Shown: one piece after another, positions 36,755-52,200 of the stretch
Layout of the letters: every line of letters starts with the position of its first letter
How positions within the stretch are numbered: position 1 is the stretch's first letter
Assembly: GCA_020848905.1 (NCBI GenBank)
Contig: JADLHG010000051.1
Location: forward strand, 42,593 to 106,592
Length of the DNA: 64,000 nt
Direction of reading: 5' to 3'
From: Deltaproteobacteria bacterium
Lineage (GTDB): Bacteria; Myxococcota_A; Polyangia; GCA-2747355; JADLHG01
Program-made: the position numbers and the translations under genes
The notes under the pieces: model-generated
What the model was told of the DNA's origin: nothing
Database searches by the model: none
The model's input: the letters and a program-made list of their open reading frames with translations, nothing else

Positions 36755-36967
36755 CGCCGCATCGTAGCACGCGACCCCCAGTTGAACGGCAAGAGTTGCG
36801 CACCGGGCGCCTTCTTGCGCAGCCCCTGCCCGGGGAGTGCGCCGAATCGGTCCTCCAGCCCGGGACGCTGCGCGGTTTCTGCCGTGGCGCGGTGAGAGGT
36901 TCTTGCCGCGCGTCGCGTCATCGCCACAACACGCTGAAATAACGTGCATCAGCCACGCTACGCGAGA

Positions 36968-36984
36968 TGGCCTGCCTCTTGCTT
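36968..36984 (+). promoter_or_regulatory. Candidate sigma-54 promoter of the SRPBCC-carbamoyltransferase operon
   Basis: TGGCCTG-CCTC-TTGCTT has the -24 GG and -12 GC at correct spacing and a full TTGCT -12 element. The predicted transcription start is about 36994, 25 bases before the ATG at 37019. A sigma-54 activator with an FHA domain is encoded in the same cluster at 13233-15482 and could act here. Prediction only. Confidence 0.5.
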
Positions 36985-37018
36985 CTAAGATACTCCGAAG
37001 GTCACGAGGAGCCCCGAG

Positions 37019-37504
37019 ATGCAGACCCGTTTCGAAGTGCAGCGCCAGGTGAGTTTCGACGCCCCGACCACGCGCGAGCAGGCCTACCAGGCGATCGCGA
37101 ACGTGCAGGGGGTCCTCTCGCGCAGCAGCTTCATCCGGAACGTGACCGACCGCGGCGCGGGCGAGTTCGACTGCAAGACCGGCGTTGGCCCGCTGAGCGG
37201 CCGCTGGTGCGCGCACTTCGCCTTCGAGCCCGGGACGCGCGTGCAGTGGACCACCAAGGTCTTCTCCGGCGCGGGGATCCAGGGCGGCGACCTGACCGGC
37301 GAGATCGCCGTGCAGCCCCTCGATGGTGGACGCTGCCGCATCGCCGTCTCCTTCAACGCCATGGCCGACGCCTCGGTGCCGCGCCTGCTCGTGGGCCAGG
37401 TGCGCAAGGCCTTCGAGAAGCTCGGCGACAGCCTGGTCCGTGACTTCTGCGAGGGCATCCGCGCCGGCCTGGAGGACGAGTCCGAGTTCCGCGCGGCGGC
37501 CTGA
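37019..37504 (+). CDS. SRPBCC-fold protein (polyketide cyclase/START-like), unknown role
   Basis: 161 residues. The pattern of an N-terminal strand RQVSFDAPTTREQAYQAI, a central set of strands (GEFDCKTG, WCAHFAFEPGTRVQWTT, GGDLTGEIAVQPL, CRIAVSFNA) and a long C-terminal helix VGQVRKAFEKLGDSLVRDFCEGI fits the SRPBCC ligand-binding fold. Such proteins can be cyclases, lipid carriers or stress proteins; nothing here selects one. GAGGAG lies 9 bases before the ATG. It leads an operon-like row with two carbamoyltransferases and a methyltransferase-like gene, so a role in tailoring or carrying the product is plausible. Confidence 0.65.
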   Translation: MQTRFEVQRQVSFDAPTTREQAYQAIANVQGVLSRSSFIRNVTDRGAGEFDCKTGVGPLSGRWCAHFAFEPGTRVQWTTKVFSGAGIQGGDLTGEIAVQPLDGGRCRIAVSFNAMADASVPRLLVGQVRKAFEKLGDSLVRDFCEGIRAGLEDESEFRAAA

Positions 37505-37681
37505 TTCCCCCCTCACCCCTTTCGCCCGTGGCTCCCTTGCCGGACCACGGAGGGCATCGACTCCGACCGCGACTGGGGCTAGAGTCCCCACTTTCCAGCG
37601 TCGTCCTGCTGTCACGGACTCGGGCCCGCCGGCGCCTCGACGGTACCGGGGACGGGCGGCGCGGTGGACGGGAGCCTCGGC

Positions 37682-39424
37682 GTGAAGCGCAACTACCTCG
37701 GACTCGCGTGCACCTATCACGATCCCGCCGTGGCCGTGGTGGACTCTGCCGGGCGCGTGGTCTTCGCCGAGGCCACCGAGCGGCACCTGCAGCTCAAGCA
37801 GGGCGTGAACTGCGCCCCCGACCAGATGCATCGCATAGCCGAGCTGGTGCAGGAGTACTGCGACCCCGACGTGGAACTGGTGGTGGCTACGAGCTGGGCG
37901 GGCCCCATGCTCCCTCGGCCCGTCGCCCCCCTGGCGCGGCTCCTCGGCGACGTGAAGAGCTCGTTCGGCCGCACCGTGCGCATCGCCGGGCTGTTCGACG
38001 AAGCCCAGAGCCACGCCGTGGCGCAGGCGGGCCTCTCCCTCGCGGTGCGACACCTCGCGAGCGGCGGCTTCGGCGGCCGCGTGCGACGCCTCGAGCAGCG
38101 CGCGTGCCCGCACCACCTCGCGCACGCCTACGCGGGCTGCCTCGGCGCCCCCTTCGCGCAGGCCGTCTGCGCGGTGGTGGACGGGCTCGGCGAGGGGAGC
38201 TCTACGGCCTTCTACCGCTACGAGGGCGGGCGCGTGACGCAGCTGGCGGAGCGCGCGCCGAGCTCGATGAGCCTCGGCCTGTTCTTCGACCTGGCCTGCA
38301 CGCTCTGCGGCTTCGACCCCTGGAAGGGCGAACACTGGAAGGTGATGGGGCTCGCGGCCTACGGGACCCCCGACCCCGAGGCCTACGCGCTCGCCCGCCG
38401 GCTGATCCGCGTCGAGGGCCTCGCGCTCAAGCCGGGCGCGTCGCCCCTCGCGCTCCTCGAGACCTGGAACCGGCTGTGGGCCCTGCGGCTCCCCCTCGGG
38501 GCCGACCCTCTCCTGGCCAAGGATCTCGCCGCGGCGCTGCAGCAGGCCTTCGCCGACTGGATGACCGAGCTGCTCGTGAACCTGCACGCGCTCGGGCACT
38601 CGGACCGCCTCGTGCTCGGCGGAGGCTGCGCGCTCAACTCTTCCTTCAACGGGGAGATCCTCGACCGCACGCCCTTCCGCGAGCTCTACGTCGGCTCGGC
38701 CCCCGCCGACGACGGCAACGCGGTGGGCGCGGCGCTCTGGGCCTTCTGCGCCGACCACCCGGGTCGCGACACCGCGGTCACGCTGGCGAGCCCGTACCTC
38801 GGCTCGACCGCGGTTCCCGAGGCGCTCGCGAGACTCGAGCGCCACGGCGGGCTCTCCTCGATCACGCGCCTCTCGCCGGCCGAGGTCCCCGAGCGCGCGG
38901 CCCAGCTGCTCGCCGAGGGGAAGATCCTCGGCTGGATGCAAGGGCGCGCGGAGTGGGGCCCGCGAGCTCTCGGAAACCGCTCCATCCTGGCCGACCCGCG
39001 GCGCGACGACATCAAGGACGAGATCAACGCGAGGGTGAAGTTCCGCGAGGCGTTTCGTCCCTTCGCGCCGTCGATCCTCGACGAGCACGGGCCGACCTAC
39101 TTCGAGCACTACCAGCCCACGCCCTATATGGAGCGAACGCTCAAATTCCGCCCCGAGGTCATGGCGCAGGTGCCCGGGGTGGTGCACGTCAACGGCACGG
39201 GGAGGCTGCAGACCGTACGGCGCGAATGGAATCCCCGCTATCACGCGCTGATCGAGGCGTTCTATCGGAGGACCGGCGTACCGATCGTGCTCAACACCAG
39301 CTTCAACGTGATGGGCCGCCCGATCGTGCACACGGTGGAGGACGCCCTAGGGGCCTTCTTCACCACCGGGATCGACGCGCTCCTCGTCGAGGACCTGCTG
39401 GTGCAGAAGCAGGCCGGTGCCTGA
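37682..39424 (+). CDS. O-carbamoyltransferase 1 (TobZ/NodU/CmcH family)
   Basis: 580 residues. Enzymes of this family activate carbamoyl phosphate with ATP to carbamoyl-adenylate and pass the carbamoyl group to a hydroxyl. The Kae1-like N-terminal domain shows NYLGLACTYHDPAVAVV (active-site His), the metal-binding HHLAHAY and VDGLGEGS. The YrdC-like C-terminal domain shows GWMQGRAEWGPRALGNRSI, LADPRR, KFREAFRPFAPS and LNTSFNVMGRPIVHT. All blocks agree with the family, so it is probably active. The GTG start is chosen because GGGAG lies 7 bases upstream and because the next paralogue starts at the equivalent residue. Its stop precedes that paralogue by 7 bases. Confidence 0.92.
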   Translation: MKRNYLGLACTYHDPAVAVVDSAGRVVFAEATERHLQLKQGVNCAPDQMHRIAELVQEYCDPDVELVVATSWAGPMLPRPVAPLARLLGDVKSSFGRTVRIAGLFDEAQSHAVAQAGLSLAVRHLASGGFGGRVRRLEQRACPHHLAHAYAGCLGAPFAQAVCAVVDGLGEGSSTAFYRYEGGRVTQLAERAPSSMSLGLFFDLACTLCGFDPWKGEHWKVMGLAAYGTPDPEAYALARRLIRVEGLALKPGASPLALLETWNRLWALRLPLGADPLLAKDLAAALQQAFADWMTELLVNLHALGHSDRLVLGGGCALNSSFNGEILDRTPFRELYVGSAPADDGNAVGAALWAFCADHPGRDTAVTLASPYLGSTAVPEALARLERHGGLSSITRLSPAEVPERAAQLLAEGKILGWMQGRAEWGPRALGNRSILADPRRDDIKDEINARVKFREAFRPFAPSILDEHGPTYFEHYQPTPYMERTLKFRPEVMAQVPGVVHVNGTGRLQTVRREWNPRYHALIEAFYRRTGVPIVLNTSFNVMGRPIVHTVEDALGAFFTTGIDALLVEDLLVQKQAGA

Positions 39425-39431
39425 GGCGCGG

Positions 39432-41192
39432 ATGCGACGCAACTACCTCGGGCTATCCTGCTCGTACCACAAGCCGTCCTGGGCCCTCGTGGACCACCAG
39501 GGCGCGGTGCGCTTCGCCGAGGCCACCGACCGTTACCTCCAGACGCCTTGGGCTTACGGCTGCGTCCCCGACCAGCTCCACCGCATCACGCCGCTCATTC
39601 GCAAGTACGCGGACGCGGGGATCGAGCTCGTGGTGGCCACCTCGTGGAAGAAGCCGATGGCGCCCGGCTGGCTCCGGCCGGTGGGAGATCTCGTGGCCCG
39701 CGGCGGGGGGGCGCTGGGTCGTGCGGCGGCGTGGACCGGGCTGTTCTACCGCTGGCAGCGCCTCTCCATGGAGGCCGCCGGACGGAACGTCGAGGCCCGC
39801 TACCTCGAGTCCGAGGGGTGGGGCGGCCAGGTCAGCCGTCTGCGTCGGCGCGCGTATTCCCACCTGCGCTGCCACGCGGCGGCCGCCTGTTACAGCTCGC
39901 CCTTTCGCGAGGCCGCCTGCGCGGTCCTCGACGGGCTCGGTGAGGGGACCTTCAACGCGTACTACCGCTACGTCGACGGAGGGCTCGACGAACTCGCCGC
40001 TCCGCGCCTGGCGCTGGGGAGCCTCAGCCTGCTCTACGACGTGGCCACGCACCTCGCCGGTTTCGATCCTTTGAGAGGCGAGCAGGCGCTGCTGCGCGAC
40101 CTCGCCGCGCACGGCACGCTCGAGCCGCGGCTCTACGCGCTCCTCTCCGAGGCGATCGTCGTGCGCGGACTCGGCGTTCAGCTTCGTCTCCCGCTGCGTC
40201 GGCTCGACGCCTTCTGGGACGAACTGAGAGCCTTTCGTCCCGGCGACGGGGCCGAGCCCACGGCCGGCGCGTCGGTGGCGTTCACCGCGCTGACGGTGGC
40301 GCAGGAGCTGATCCTCAGCGTGCTCGGCAACCTGCGACGCGAGACCGGCCTCTCGCAGCTCGTCTTCACCGGTTCCTGCGCGGCGGATGCCGTGCTGTGT
40401 GGCCGCATCGTCGAGAAGACAGGGTTCTCGGCCCTTCACGTCGGGTGCGCCCCCACCGATGAGGGCAACGCGCTGGGGGCTGCCTGGCTGGCCTATCGCG
40501 ACGATCACCCCGCGGGACCACTCGGCGGACTGCTGCCTTCGGGACTCGGCTCGTGCGTGTCGCAAGAAGCGCTCGACAACCTGACGCGCCACGGGCGGCC
40601 GCCCGGCCTCACCACCCTCGACGCCGACGAGGAGATTCGTCGCCTGGCCGACCTGCTCGCCGACGGTAAGCTCGTCGGCTGGCTGCACGGGGCGGCCGAG
40701 CTCGGGGCCCGCCCCCTCGGCCACCGCGTGATCCTGGCCGACCCACGGCGCGGGGAGCTCAGGACGCGGCTCGCCGAGGAGGTGAAGGGGCGCCCGAGCT
40801 TTCGTCCCTTCGCGTGTGCCGTGCTCGACGCGTGCGGCGCGGAGTACTTCGATCCCTACCTTCCGTCGCGCTACATGGAGAGTGCGCTGAGTCTCCGGCC
40901 GGCAGCGGCGACGACGCTGCCGACGCTCGCGCACCCGGACGGTCGGTGCGCGGTGCACTCGGTCTTTCCGGACGGAGCTCCGCGCCTCTGGGAGCTCTTG
41001 CAGGCCTTTCGCTCCCGGACGGGGGTCGGGCTGCTGCTGATGACGAGCCTGAACGCGTCGGGGCGACCAGCCATCGCGTCGGTCGATCAGGCGCTCGGTC
41101 TGTACTACACGACCGCCCTCGACGCGCTCTGCATCGAGGGACATCTGATGGTCAAGGACCCCAGGTCGGGGCGAGGGATGCGCGATGCGTGA
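39432..41192 (+). CDS. Carbamoyltransferase-family protein 2, divergent paralogue
   Basis: 586 residues, collinear with carbamoyltransferase 1 from NYLGLSCSYHKPSWALV onward but changed in several conserved blocks. HD after the first His is HK. HHLAHAY is HLRCHAA, although the HxxxH spacing of the metal ligands is kept. EWGPRALGNRS becomes ELGARPLGHRV. LNTSFNVMGRP becomes LMTSLNASGRP. The catalytic 'RREWNPRY' region is not recognisable. The open frame is intact over its whole length, so it is not a pseudogene. It may carbamoylate a different position, work with paralogue 1, or have lost activity. The next gene overlaps its end by 8 bases. Confidence 0.85.
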   Translation: MRRNYLGLSCSYHKPSWALVDHQGAVRFAEATDRYLQTPWAYGCVPDQLHRITPLIRKYADAGIELVVATSWKKPMAPGWLRPVGDLVARGGGALGRAAAWTGLFYRWQRLSMEAAGRNVEARYLESEGWGGQVSRLRRRAYSHLRCHAAAACYSSPFREAACAVLDGLGEGTFNAYYRYVDGGLDELAAPRLALGSLSLLYDVATHLAGFDPLRGEQALLRDLAAHGTLEPRLYALLSEAIVVRGLGVQLRLPLRRLDAFWDELRAFRPGDGAEPTAGASVAFTALTVAQELILSVLGNLRRETGLSQLVFTGSCAADAVLCGRIVEKTGFSALHVGCAPTDEGNALGAAWLAYRDDHPAGPLGGLLPSGLGSCVSQEALDNLTRHGRPPGLTTLDADEEIRRLADLLADGKLVGWLHGAAELGARPLGHRVILADPRRGELRTRLAEEVKGRPSFRPFACAVLDACGAEYFDPYLPSRYMESALSLRPAAATTLPTLAHPDGRCAVHSVFPDGAPRLWELLQAFRSRTGVGLLLMTSLNASGRPAIASVDQALGLYYTTALDALCIEGHLMVKDPRSGRGMRDA

Positions 41193-42096
41193 GCGCCTGC
41201 TGGAGGTGCTCTGTTGCCCCCGGACCGGCTCGCCCTTCGAGCTGCACGAGGCCCAGCGCGTCGGTGGGCAGATCGCCGGGGGTTGGCTCGTCTCGCGCGC
41301 CACCGGGGCGCGCTTTCCCATCGGCGAGGGGGTGCCGATGTTGGCCACGGATCGACGCCGTGAAGCTCGAGCGCAGGCAGGCGCCGGGGGCCGCCCTGCC
41401 CCGGTCGCGGCGGTTCCCAGGCGCGTCGGGCGGCGGCTCGAGGCGGTCGTCGATTGGCTGGGAGAGCGGCTCCTCGAGCTACACCGCCCCGGCGCCGGCG
41501 CTTGGGTAATGCAGGCCGGAGAGGCGGCCGGCGAGTTCGCTGTCGAGCTGGCAACGCGGCACCCCGAGCTCGAGGTCGTGGCGCTGGACGACGCGTCGAG
41601 CTTCTCGGGCGAGGTCACGCGGGCCGCGGGGGCCCTCGAGAACCTGCACCTCGTCGCCGGGTCGCTGCACGGGGCGGGTCTTGCGCCAGGCCGGTTCTCG
41701 TGGCTCGTCGCGCACCAGGGTTTCGACGCCGGGACCGCGCCGCGGCAGGCGTTCTCCGGCCTCGCGCGACACGTGGCGGCCGAGGGGGCCGTCGCCCTGC
41801 AGATCGAGGCCGCGGACTTCGTGCGGCGCTGCCGGGAAGAGGGCTCCGGGTCGTCGGTCGGTCGGGCGTCGCTCTGGGGTGCCGCAAGCCGTCTCGTCGC
41901 CTCGGGAGTCCTCGAAGGACTGCTCTCCGAGCCCACGCGCAGCCGGTTGCGAGAGGTGCTCCTGCCGCCCGTCGGGCCGCGCTGGGGGACCGCGACCTTG
42001 CGATCCTGGTTCGAGGAAGAGGGGCTGACCTTCAGCCCGCACGGCGAGGAATGGGTGTTCGGCAAAGCGCGTGCGGGGCGGCCGGTGGCGACGTGA
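41185..42096 (+). CDS. Trm112-like / SAM-methyltransferase-like fusion protein
   Basis: 303 residues. The first ~55 residues resemble the Trm112/YcaR fold (LLEVLCCPRTGSPFEL, GARFPIGEGVPML), keeping only one of the two usual Cys pairs. The rest, from about residue 85, has a Rossmann-like methyltransferase layout: a first strand (AWVMQAGEAAGEFAVELA) with a poor glycine loop, an acidic strand end (LEVVALDD) and LHLVAGSLHGAGLAPGRFSWLVAHQGF, where the motif IV region would be. The SAM-binding loop is weak, so activity is uncertain. It overlaps carbamoyltransferase 2 by 8 bases and ends the operon; the next gene converges on it with a 14-base gap. Confidence 0.6.
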   Translation: MRERLLEVLCCPRTGSPFELHEAQRVGGQIAGGWLVSRATGARFPIGEGVPMLATDRRREARAQAGAGGRPAPVAAVPRRVGRRLEAVVDWLGERLLELHRPGAGAWVMQAGEAAGEFAVELATRHPELEVVALDDASSFSGEVTRAAGALENLHLVAGSLHGAGLAPGRFSWLVAHQGFDAGTAPRQAFSGLARHVAAEGAVALQIEAADFVRRCREEGSGSSVGRASLWGAASRLVASGVLEGLLSEPTRSRLREVLLPPVGPRWGTATLRSWFEEEGLTFSPHGEEWVFGKARAGRPVAT

Positions 42097-42110
42097 GAGG
42101 CAACGACGGG

Positions 42111-42986
42111 CTACGGGCGGGTCACGCGCTCCACGAAGCGTTTGAGGTGACCGTTCACCTGCTCGGTGAATTCGTAGAGCGCGAAGTGCGTGCCGCCTTC
42201 GATGATCACGAGCTCTGCGCGCGAGATGCGTCTCGCCATCGCCGAGACCGGCGCGGGGGGCGTGATGGTGTCCTTCGAGCCCGAGATGACCAGCGTCGGC
42301 ACGTCGATGCGCGGCAGGACCTCCGAGGCGTCGTGCGCGCCCACGTGGCGCACCATCTCGGCCCAGATCTCGAGGTCGAGCGAGGTGAAGCGCTCGAGGA
42401 TCCCCGCGAAGACGTGCTCGTCGAGGGTGGGGGCGACCATGCGCGCCCGCTTGGCGAACGGGATGAGGCCCTTCCACCGCAGCGCGCGGCGGTTCATGCC
42501 GTGCAGGAGCGGGGCGCTCCGCTGGATGCCCCGCGCGAGGTACGGCAGGAGCGGGTCGAGGAACGGGCCGCCGAGCGCGCTGGTGAAGATGCGCCCGGGA
42601 AGACCGCTCAGCACCACGAGCCCGGCGAAGTGCTCGGGGCGGCGCCGGTAGTACTCGAAGTTGAGCTGCACGCCGAGCGAGAGCCCGACGAAGATGGCGC
42701 GCTCGATCCCCTCGGCCTCGAGCACGAGCTCGAGGTCCCGCGCCTGGTGGTCGAAGGCCAGCGTCGCCAGGTCGCGTGGTCGCTCCGAGCCGAACATGCC
42801 GCGGTAGTCCCAGGTCACATAGCGGTAGCCGGGACCGAGGGCCCGGACCTGCCGCGCCCAGGCCTCGTACGAGCCGCCGAGGCCGTTGGTGAGGACGATC
42901 GTGGGGCCGCGACCGGCTACCTGGTACGCGATCGTGGTGCCGTCGAAGCTGCGGAGGGCGCGATGTTCGAAGTCGTCGGGGTGCAT
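42111..42986 (-). CDS. Alpha/beta-hydrolase
   Basis: 291 residues. TNGLGGSYEAW gives the oxyanion-hole region, VGLSLGVQ the nucleophile elbow (Ser103), SGSKDTITPP the acid region and GGTHFALYEF the catalytic His. The charge and length match epoxide-hydrolase/haloperoxidase-like members with a helical cap. It could be a free-standing thioesterase or ester hydrolase for the cluster, in which no PKS thioesterase is visible, but its sequence does not resemble type II thioesterases closely. AAAGGAGGGG stands 6 bases before the ATG. It is divergent from the FAAL-PKS gene with an 89-base gap. Confidence 0.85.
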   Translation of the reverse strand: MHPDDFEHRALRSFDGTTIAYQVAGRGPTIVLTNGLGGSYEAWARQVRALGPGYRYVTWDYRGMFGSERPRDLATLAFDHQARDLELVLEAEGIERAIFVGLSLGVQLNFEYYRRRPEHFAGLVVLSGLPGRIFTSALGGPFLDPLLPYLARGIQRSAPLLHGMNRRALRWKGLIPFAKRARMVAPTLDEHVFAGILERFTSLDLEIWAEMVRHVGAHDASEVLPRIDVPTLVISGSKDTITPPAPVSAMARRISRAELVIIEGGTHFALYEFTEQVNGHLKRFVERVTRP

Positions 42987-43075
42987 GCGGGGCCCCTCCT
43001 TTGTAATATGCGCCGCCGAAATGATCCAGCGCGGCGCGGCGGCGTAGGTCGTGCGACCGCGCACGAGGAGCGATC

Positions 43076-49243
<6,168 letters not shown>

Positions 49244-49286
49244 CGAGCTCGGCGGCGGCCCGGCGCCTGGTACCGGAGAGAGCCCG

Positions 49287-52200
49287 ATGAGCGATACGCC
49301 GCACGACCAGCGCCTGGCGCACCTCTCGCCCCTCAAGCAGGCGCTCTACGCGCTCGAGCGCACGGAGGGGCAGCTCGCGGGGCTCAAGCAGCGGCTCGAG
49401 GAGCCGGTGGCGATCGTGGGGCGGGGGTGCCGGTTCCCCGGCGGTGCGAACGACCCCGAGCGCTTCTTCCGGCAGCTCTGCGCCGGCAAGGACGCGGTGG
49501 CCGAGGTCCCCGCCGACCGCTGGGACGTGGAGGCCTACTACGACCCGAACCCCGAGGTGGTGGGGAAGATGGCCAGCCGCTGGGGGGGCTTCCTCGACGG
49601 CGTGGACGTGCGGGCCTTCGACGCGGCGTTCTTCCACATGGCGCCGCGCGAGGCGGTGGGGCTCGACCCGATGCACCGCCTGCTGCTCGAGGTGAGCTGC
49701 GAGGCGCTCGACGACGCGGGGCTGCCGAGGCAGAGCCTGGTGGGCCGCCCGGTCGGCACCTACGTCGGCATCATGCACAGCGACTATCTGCTCCTCGCTC
49801 ACGGAGGGCTCGGCGACCCCGCGCTGGCCGGGGCGCACATCCTCTCCGGCACCTGCGTGAGCATGGCCGCGGGGCGCCTCTCCTTCACGCTCGGCTTGCA
49901 GGGCCCCTGCCTCGCCGTGAACACCGCCTGCTCGAGCTCGCTCGCGGCGCTGCACCTCGCGGTGGGCGCGCTCCGCGCCGGGGAGTGCGAGGTGGCGCTC
50001 GTGGGGGGCGTCAACCTGATCCTGGCGCCCGAGGGGCTCGTCGTGGCGAGCCAGTTCGGCGCGGCCAACGCCGACGGACGCTGCAAGACCTTCGACGCGG
50101 GAGCCGACGGCACGGCGCTCGGCGAGGGGTGCGGGGTGCTGGTGCTCAAGCGCCTCGCCGACGCGCGCCGGGACGGCGACCGCATCCGGGCGCTGGTGCG
50201 GGGAACGGCGGTGAACCACGACGGGGCGAGCTCGAGCCTCACCGCGCCGAACGGGCTGGCGCAGATGGAGGTGATCCGGCGGGCGCTGGCCGCGGCGCGC
50301 CTCTCGCCCCGGCAGGTGGGGTACGTCGAGGCGCACGGCACCGGGACCGTGCTCGGCGACCCGATCGAGGCCGAGGCGCTGGCGCGCGTCTACGGCGACG
50401 GACGCCCGCCGGGAGAGGCGCTGGTGGTGGGGGCGCTCAAGACGCAGATCGCGCACCTCGCGGCGGCGGCCGGGGTGGCCTCGGTGATCAAGGCCGTGGG
50501 CTGCCTCGAGCGGGGCGTCATCCCGCCGAACCTGCACTTCGAGCGTCTCAACCCGAACATCGACTGGCGAGGAGCGCCGATCGTGCTCCCCACCGCTCCC
50601 GAGCCCTTCCCGGCGCGCGACGAGCCGCGCCGCGCGGCCATCTCCGCCTTCGGCTGGAGCGGGGTGAACGCCCACGTGGTGCTGGAAGAGGCGCCGCGAC
50701 CGATCGAGACGCCGCGCGCACCCGAGGCGTCGGCCGCGAGCGAGCCGCGCCTCCTGCCGCTCTCGGCGGCGAGCGCCCCGGCCCTCGCCGCGCAAATAGA
50801 ACGATGGGTCGCTTTTCTCGCGGAGCCGACGGGGCAGGACCCCGAGGCCACACCGGACGAGGAGCCGGGCGCCTTTTCCGACCTCTGCTACACGGCCGGC
50901 GCGCGTCGGGACCACCTGCCGCACCGCCTCGCGGTGGTAGCCGCCGATCTCGAGGAGCTGCGCGCCGGGCTGCTCGCCGCGCGGTCGGGCGAGGCGCGGT
51001 CGGGTCTCGTGCGCCAGGAGCTCGCCGTCGGGCGCGAGAGCCGGCTGGCCTTCGTCTTCTCGGGGCAGGGCTCGCAGTACTTCGGCATGGGGCGCGAGCT
51101 GCTCGGGCGCGAGGGTCCCTTTCGCGAGACGCTCGCTTTTTGCGACGCCCTCTTGCGGGCCCGCGCCGGCTGGTCGCTCCTCGAGGAGCTCGCGCTGCCC
51201 GAGGAGCGCTCGCGGCTGCGGCGCGTGGACGTGGCGCAGCCCGTGCTCTTCGCGCTGCAGCTCGCGCTGGCGGCCGAGTGGCGTGCGCACGGCCTCCACC
51301 CGGACGGCGTCGTCGGGCACAGCCTGGGCGAGCTCGCCGCGGCGGTGGTCGCGGGGGCGCTCTCGCCCGAGGAGGGGATGGCGGCGGTCGTGGCGCGGAG
51401 CGCACTGCTGGCCGAGGTGCGCGGTCAGGGGCTGATGGCGCAGGTGGAGCTCCCCTTCGCCGAGGCCCGCGTGGCGCTCGCCCCCTTCGCCGGCGCGCTC
51501 TCGGTGGCGGCGGTGAACAGCCGGCGCGCGACGGTGGTGGCCGGGGACCCCGAGAGCCTCGGGACCTTCCTCGAGCAGCTCGAGGGGCGTGGCGTGCACT
51601 TCCGCATGATCAACGCCGACGGAGCGGGCCACTCGCCGCAGCTCGACGCGCTCAAGGGGCGGCTCGGCGCGGCGCTCGGGACGCTCGTGCCGCGCGAGGC
51701 GAACGTTCCGATCTATTCCACCGTGAGCGGCGGGCGCGAGGCGGGGTCCCACGTGACGGCCGAGTACCTCGAACGCAACCTGCGCGAGCCGGTGCTCTTC
51801 GCCCCCACCGTCGAGCGCATGATCGACGAGGGCTTCGAGCTGTTCGTCGAGCTCAGCCCGGAGCCGATCCTCCTGCCCTCGATCCTGGATCTCCTGCACC
51901 AGAAGGGGCGCAAGGGGGCCACCGTGCCCAGCCTGCGCCGCGGTCGGCCCGAGCGCCGCACGCTGCTCGAGGGGCTCGGTCAGCTCTACGTGGAGGGGCG
52001 CACCCCGAGTTGGGCCGCCCTGCACCCGCAGGGGGGGCGCGTGGTCTCGCTGCCGGCCTATCCGTGGCAACGCGAGCGGTACTGGCTCCCCGAGGACCTG
52101 CCGCGCACGGGGGGCGGAGGGCGCGAGGCCCGCACGATCTTCCACCCTCTCCTGGAGACGCGGCTCGCCGTGCCGGGCGAGGCGCTCGAGCTCTTCGAGC

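Noticed and set aside
39432..41192. Second carbamoyltransferase as a pseudogene
   Set aside because: The frame is intact over 586 codons, the metal-ligand spacing is kept and it is translationally embedded between two genes, so decay is not supported.
42111..42986. Chain-releasing thioesterase of the PKS
   Set aside because: It has a hydrolase triad but its cap region and motifs resemble general alpha/beta hydrolases rather than type I or II thioesterases; the role is left open.
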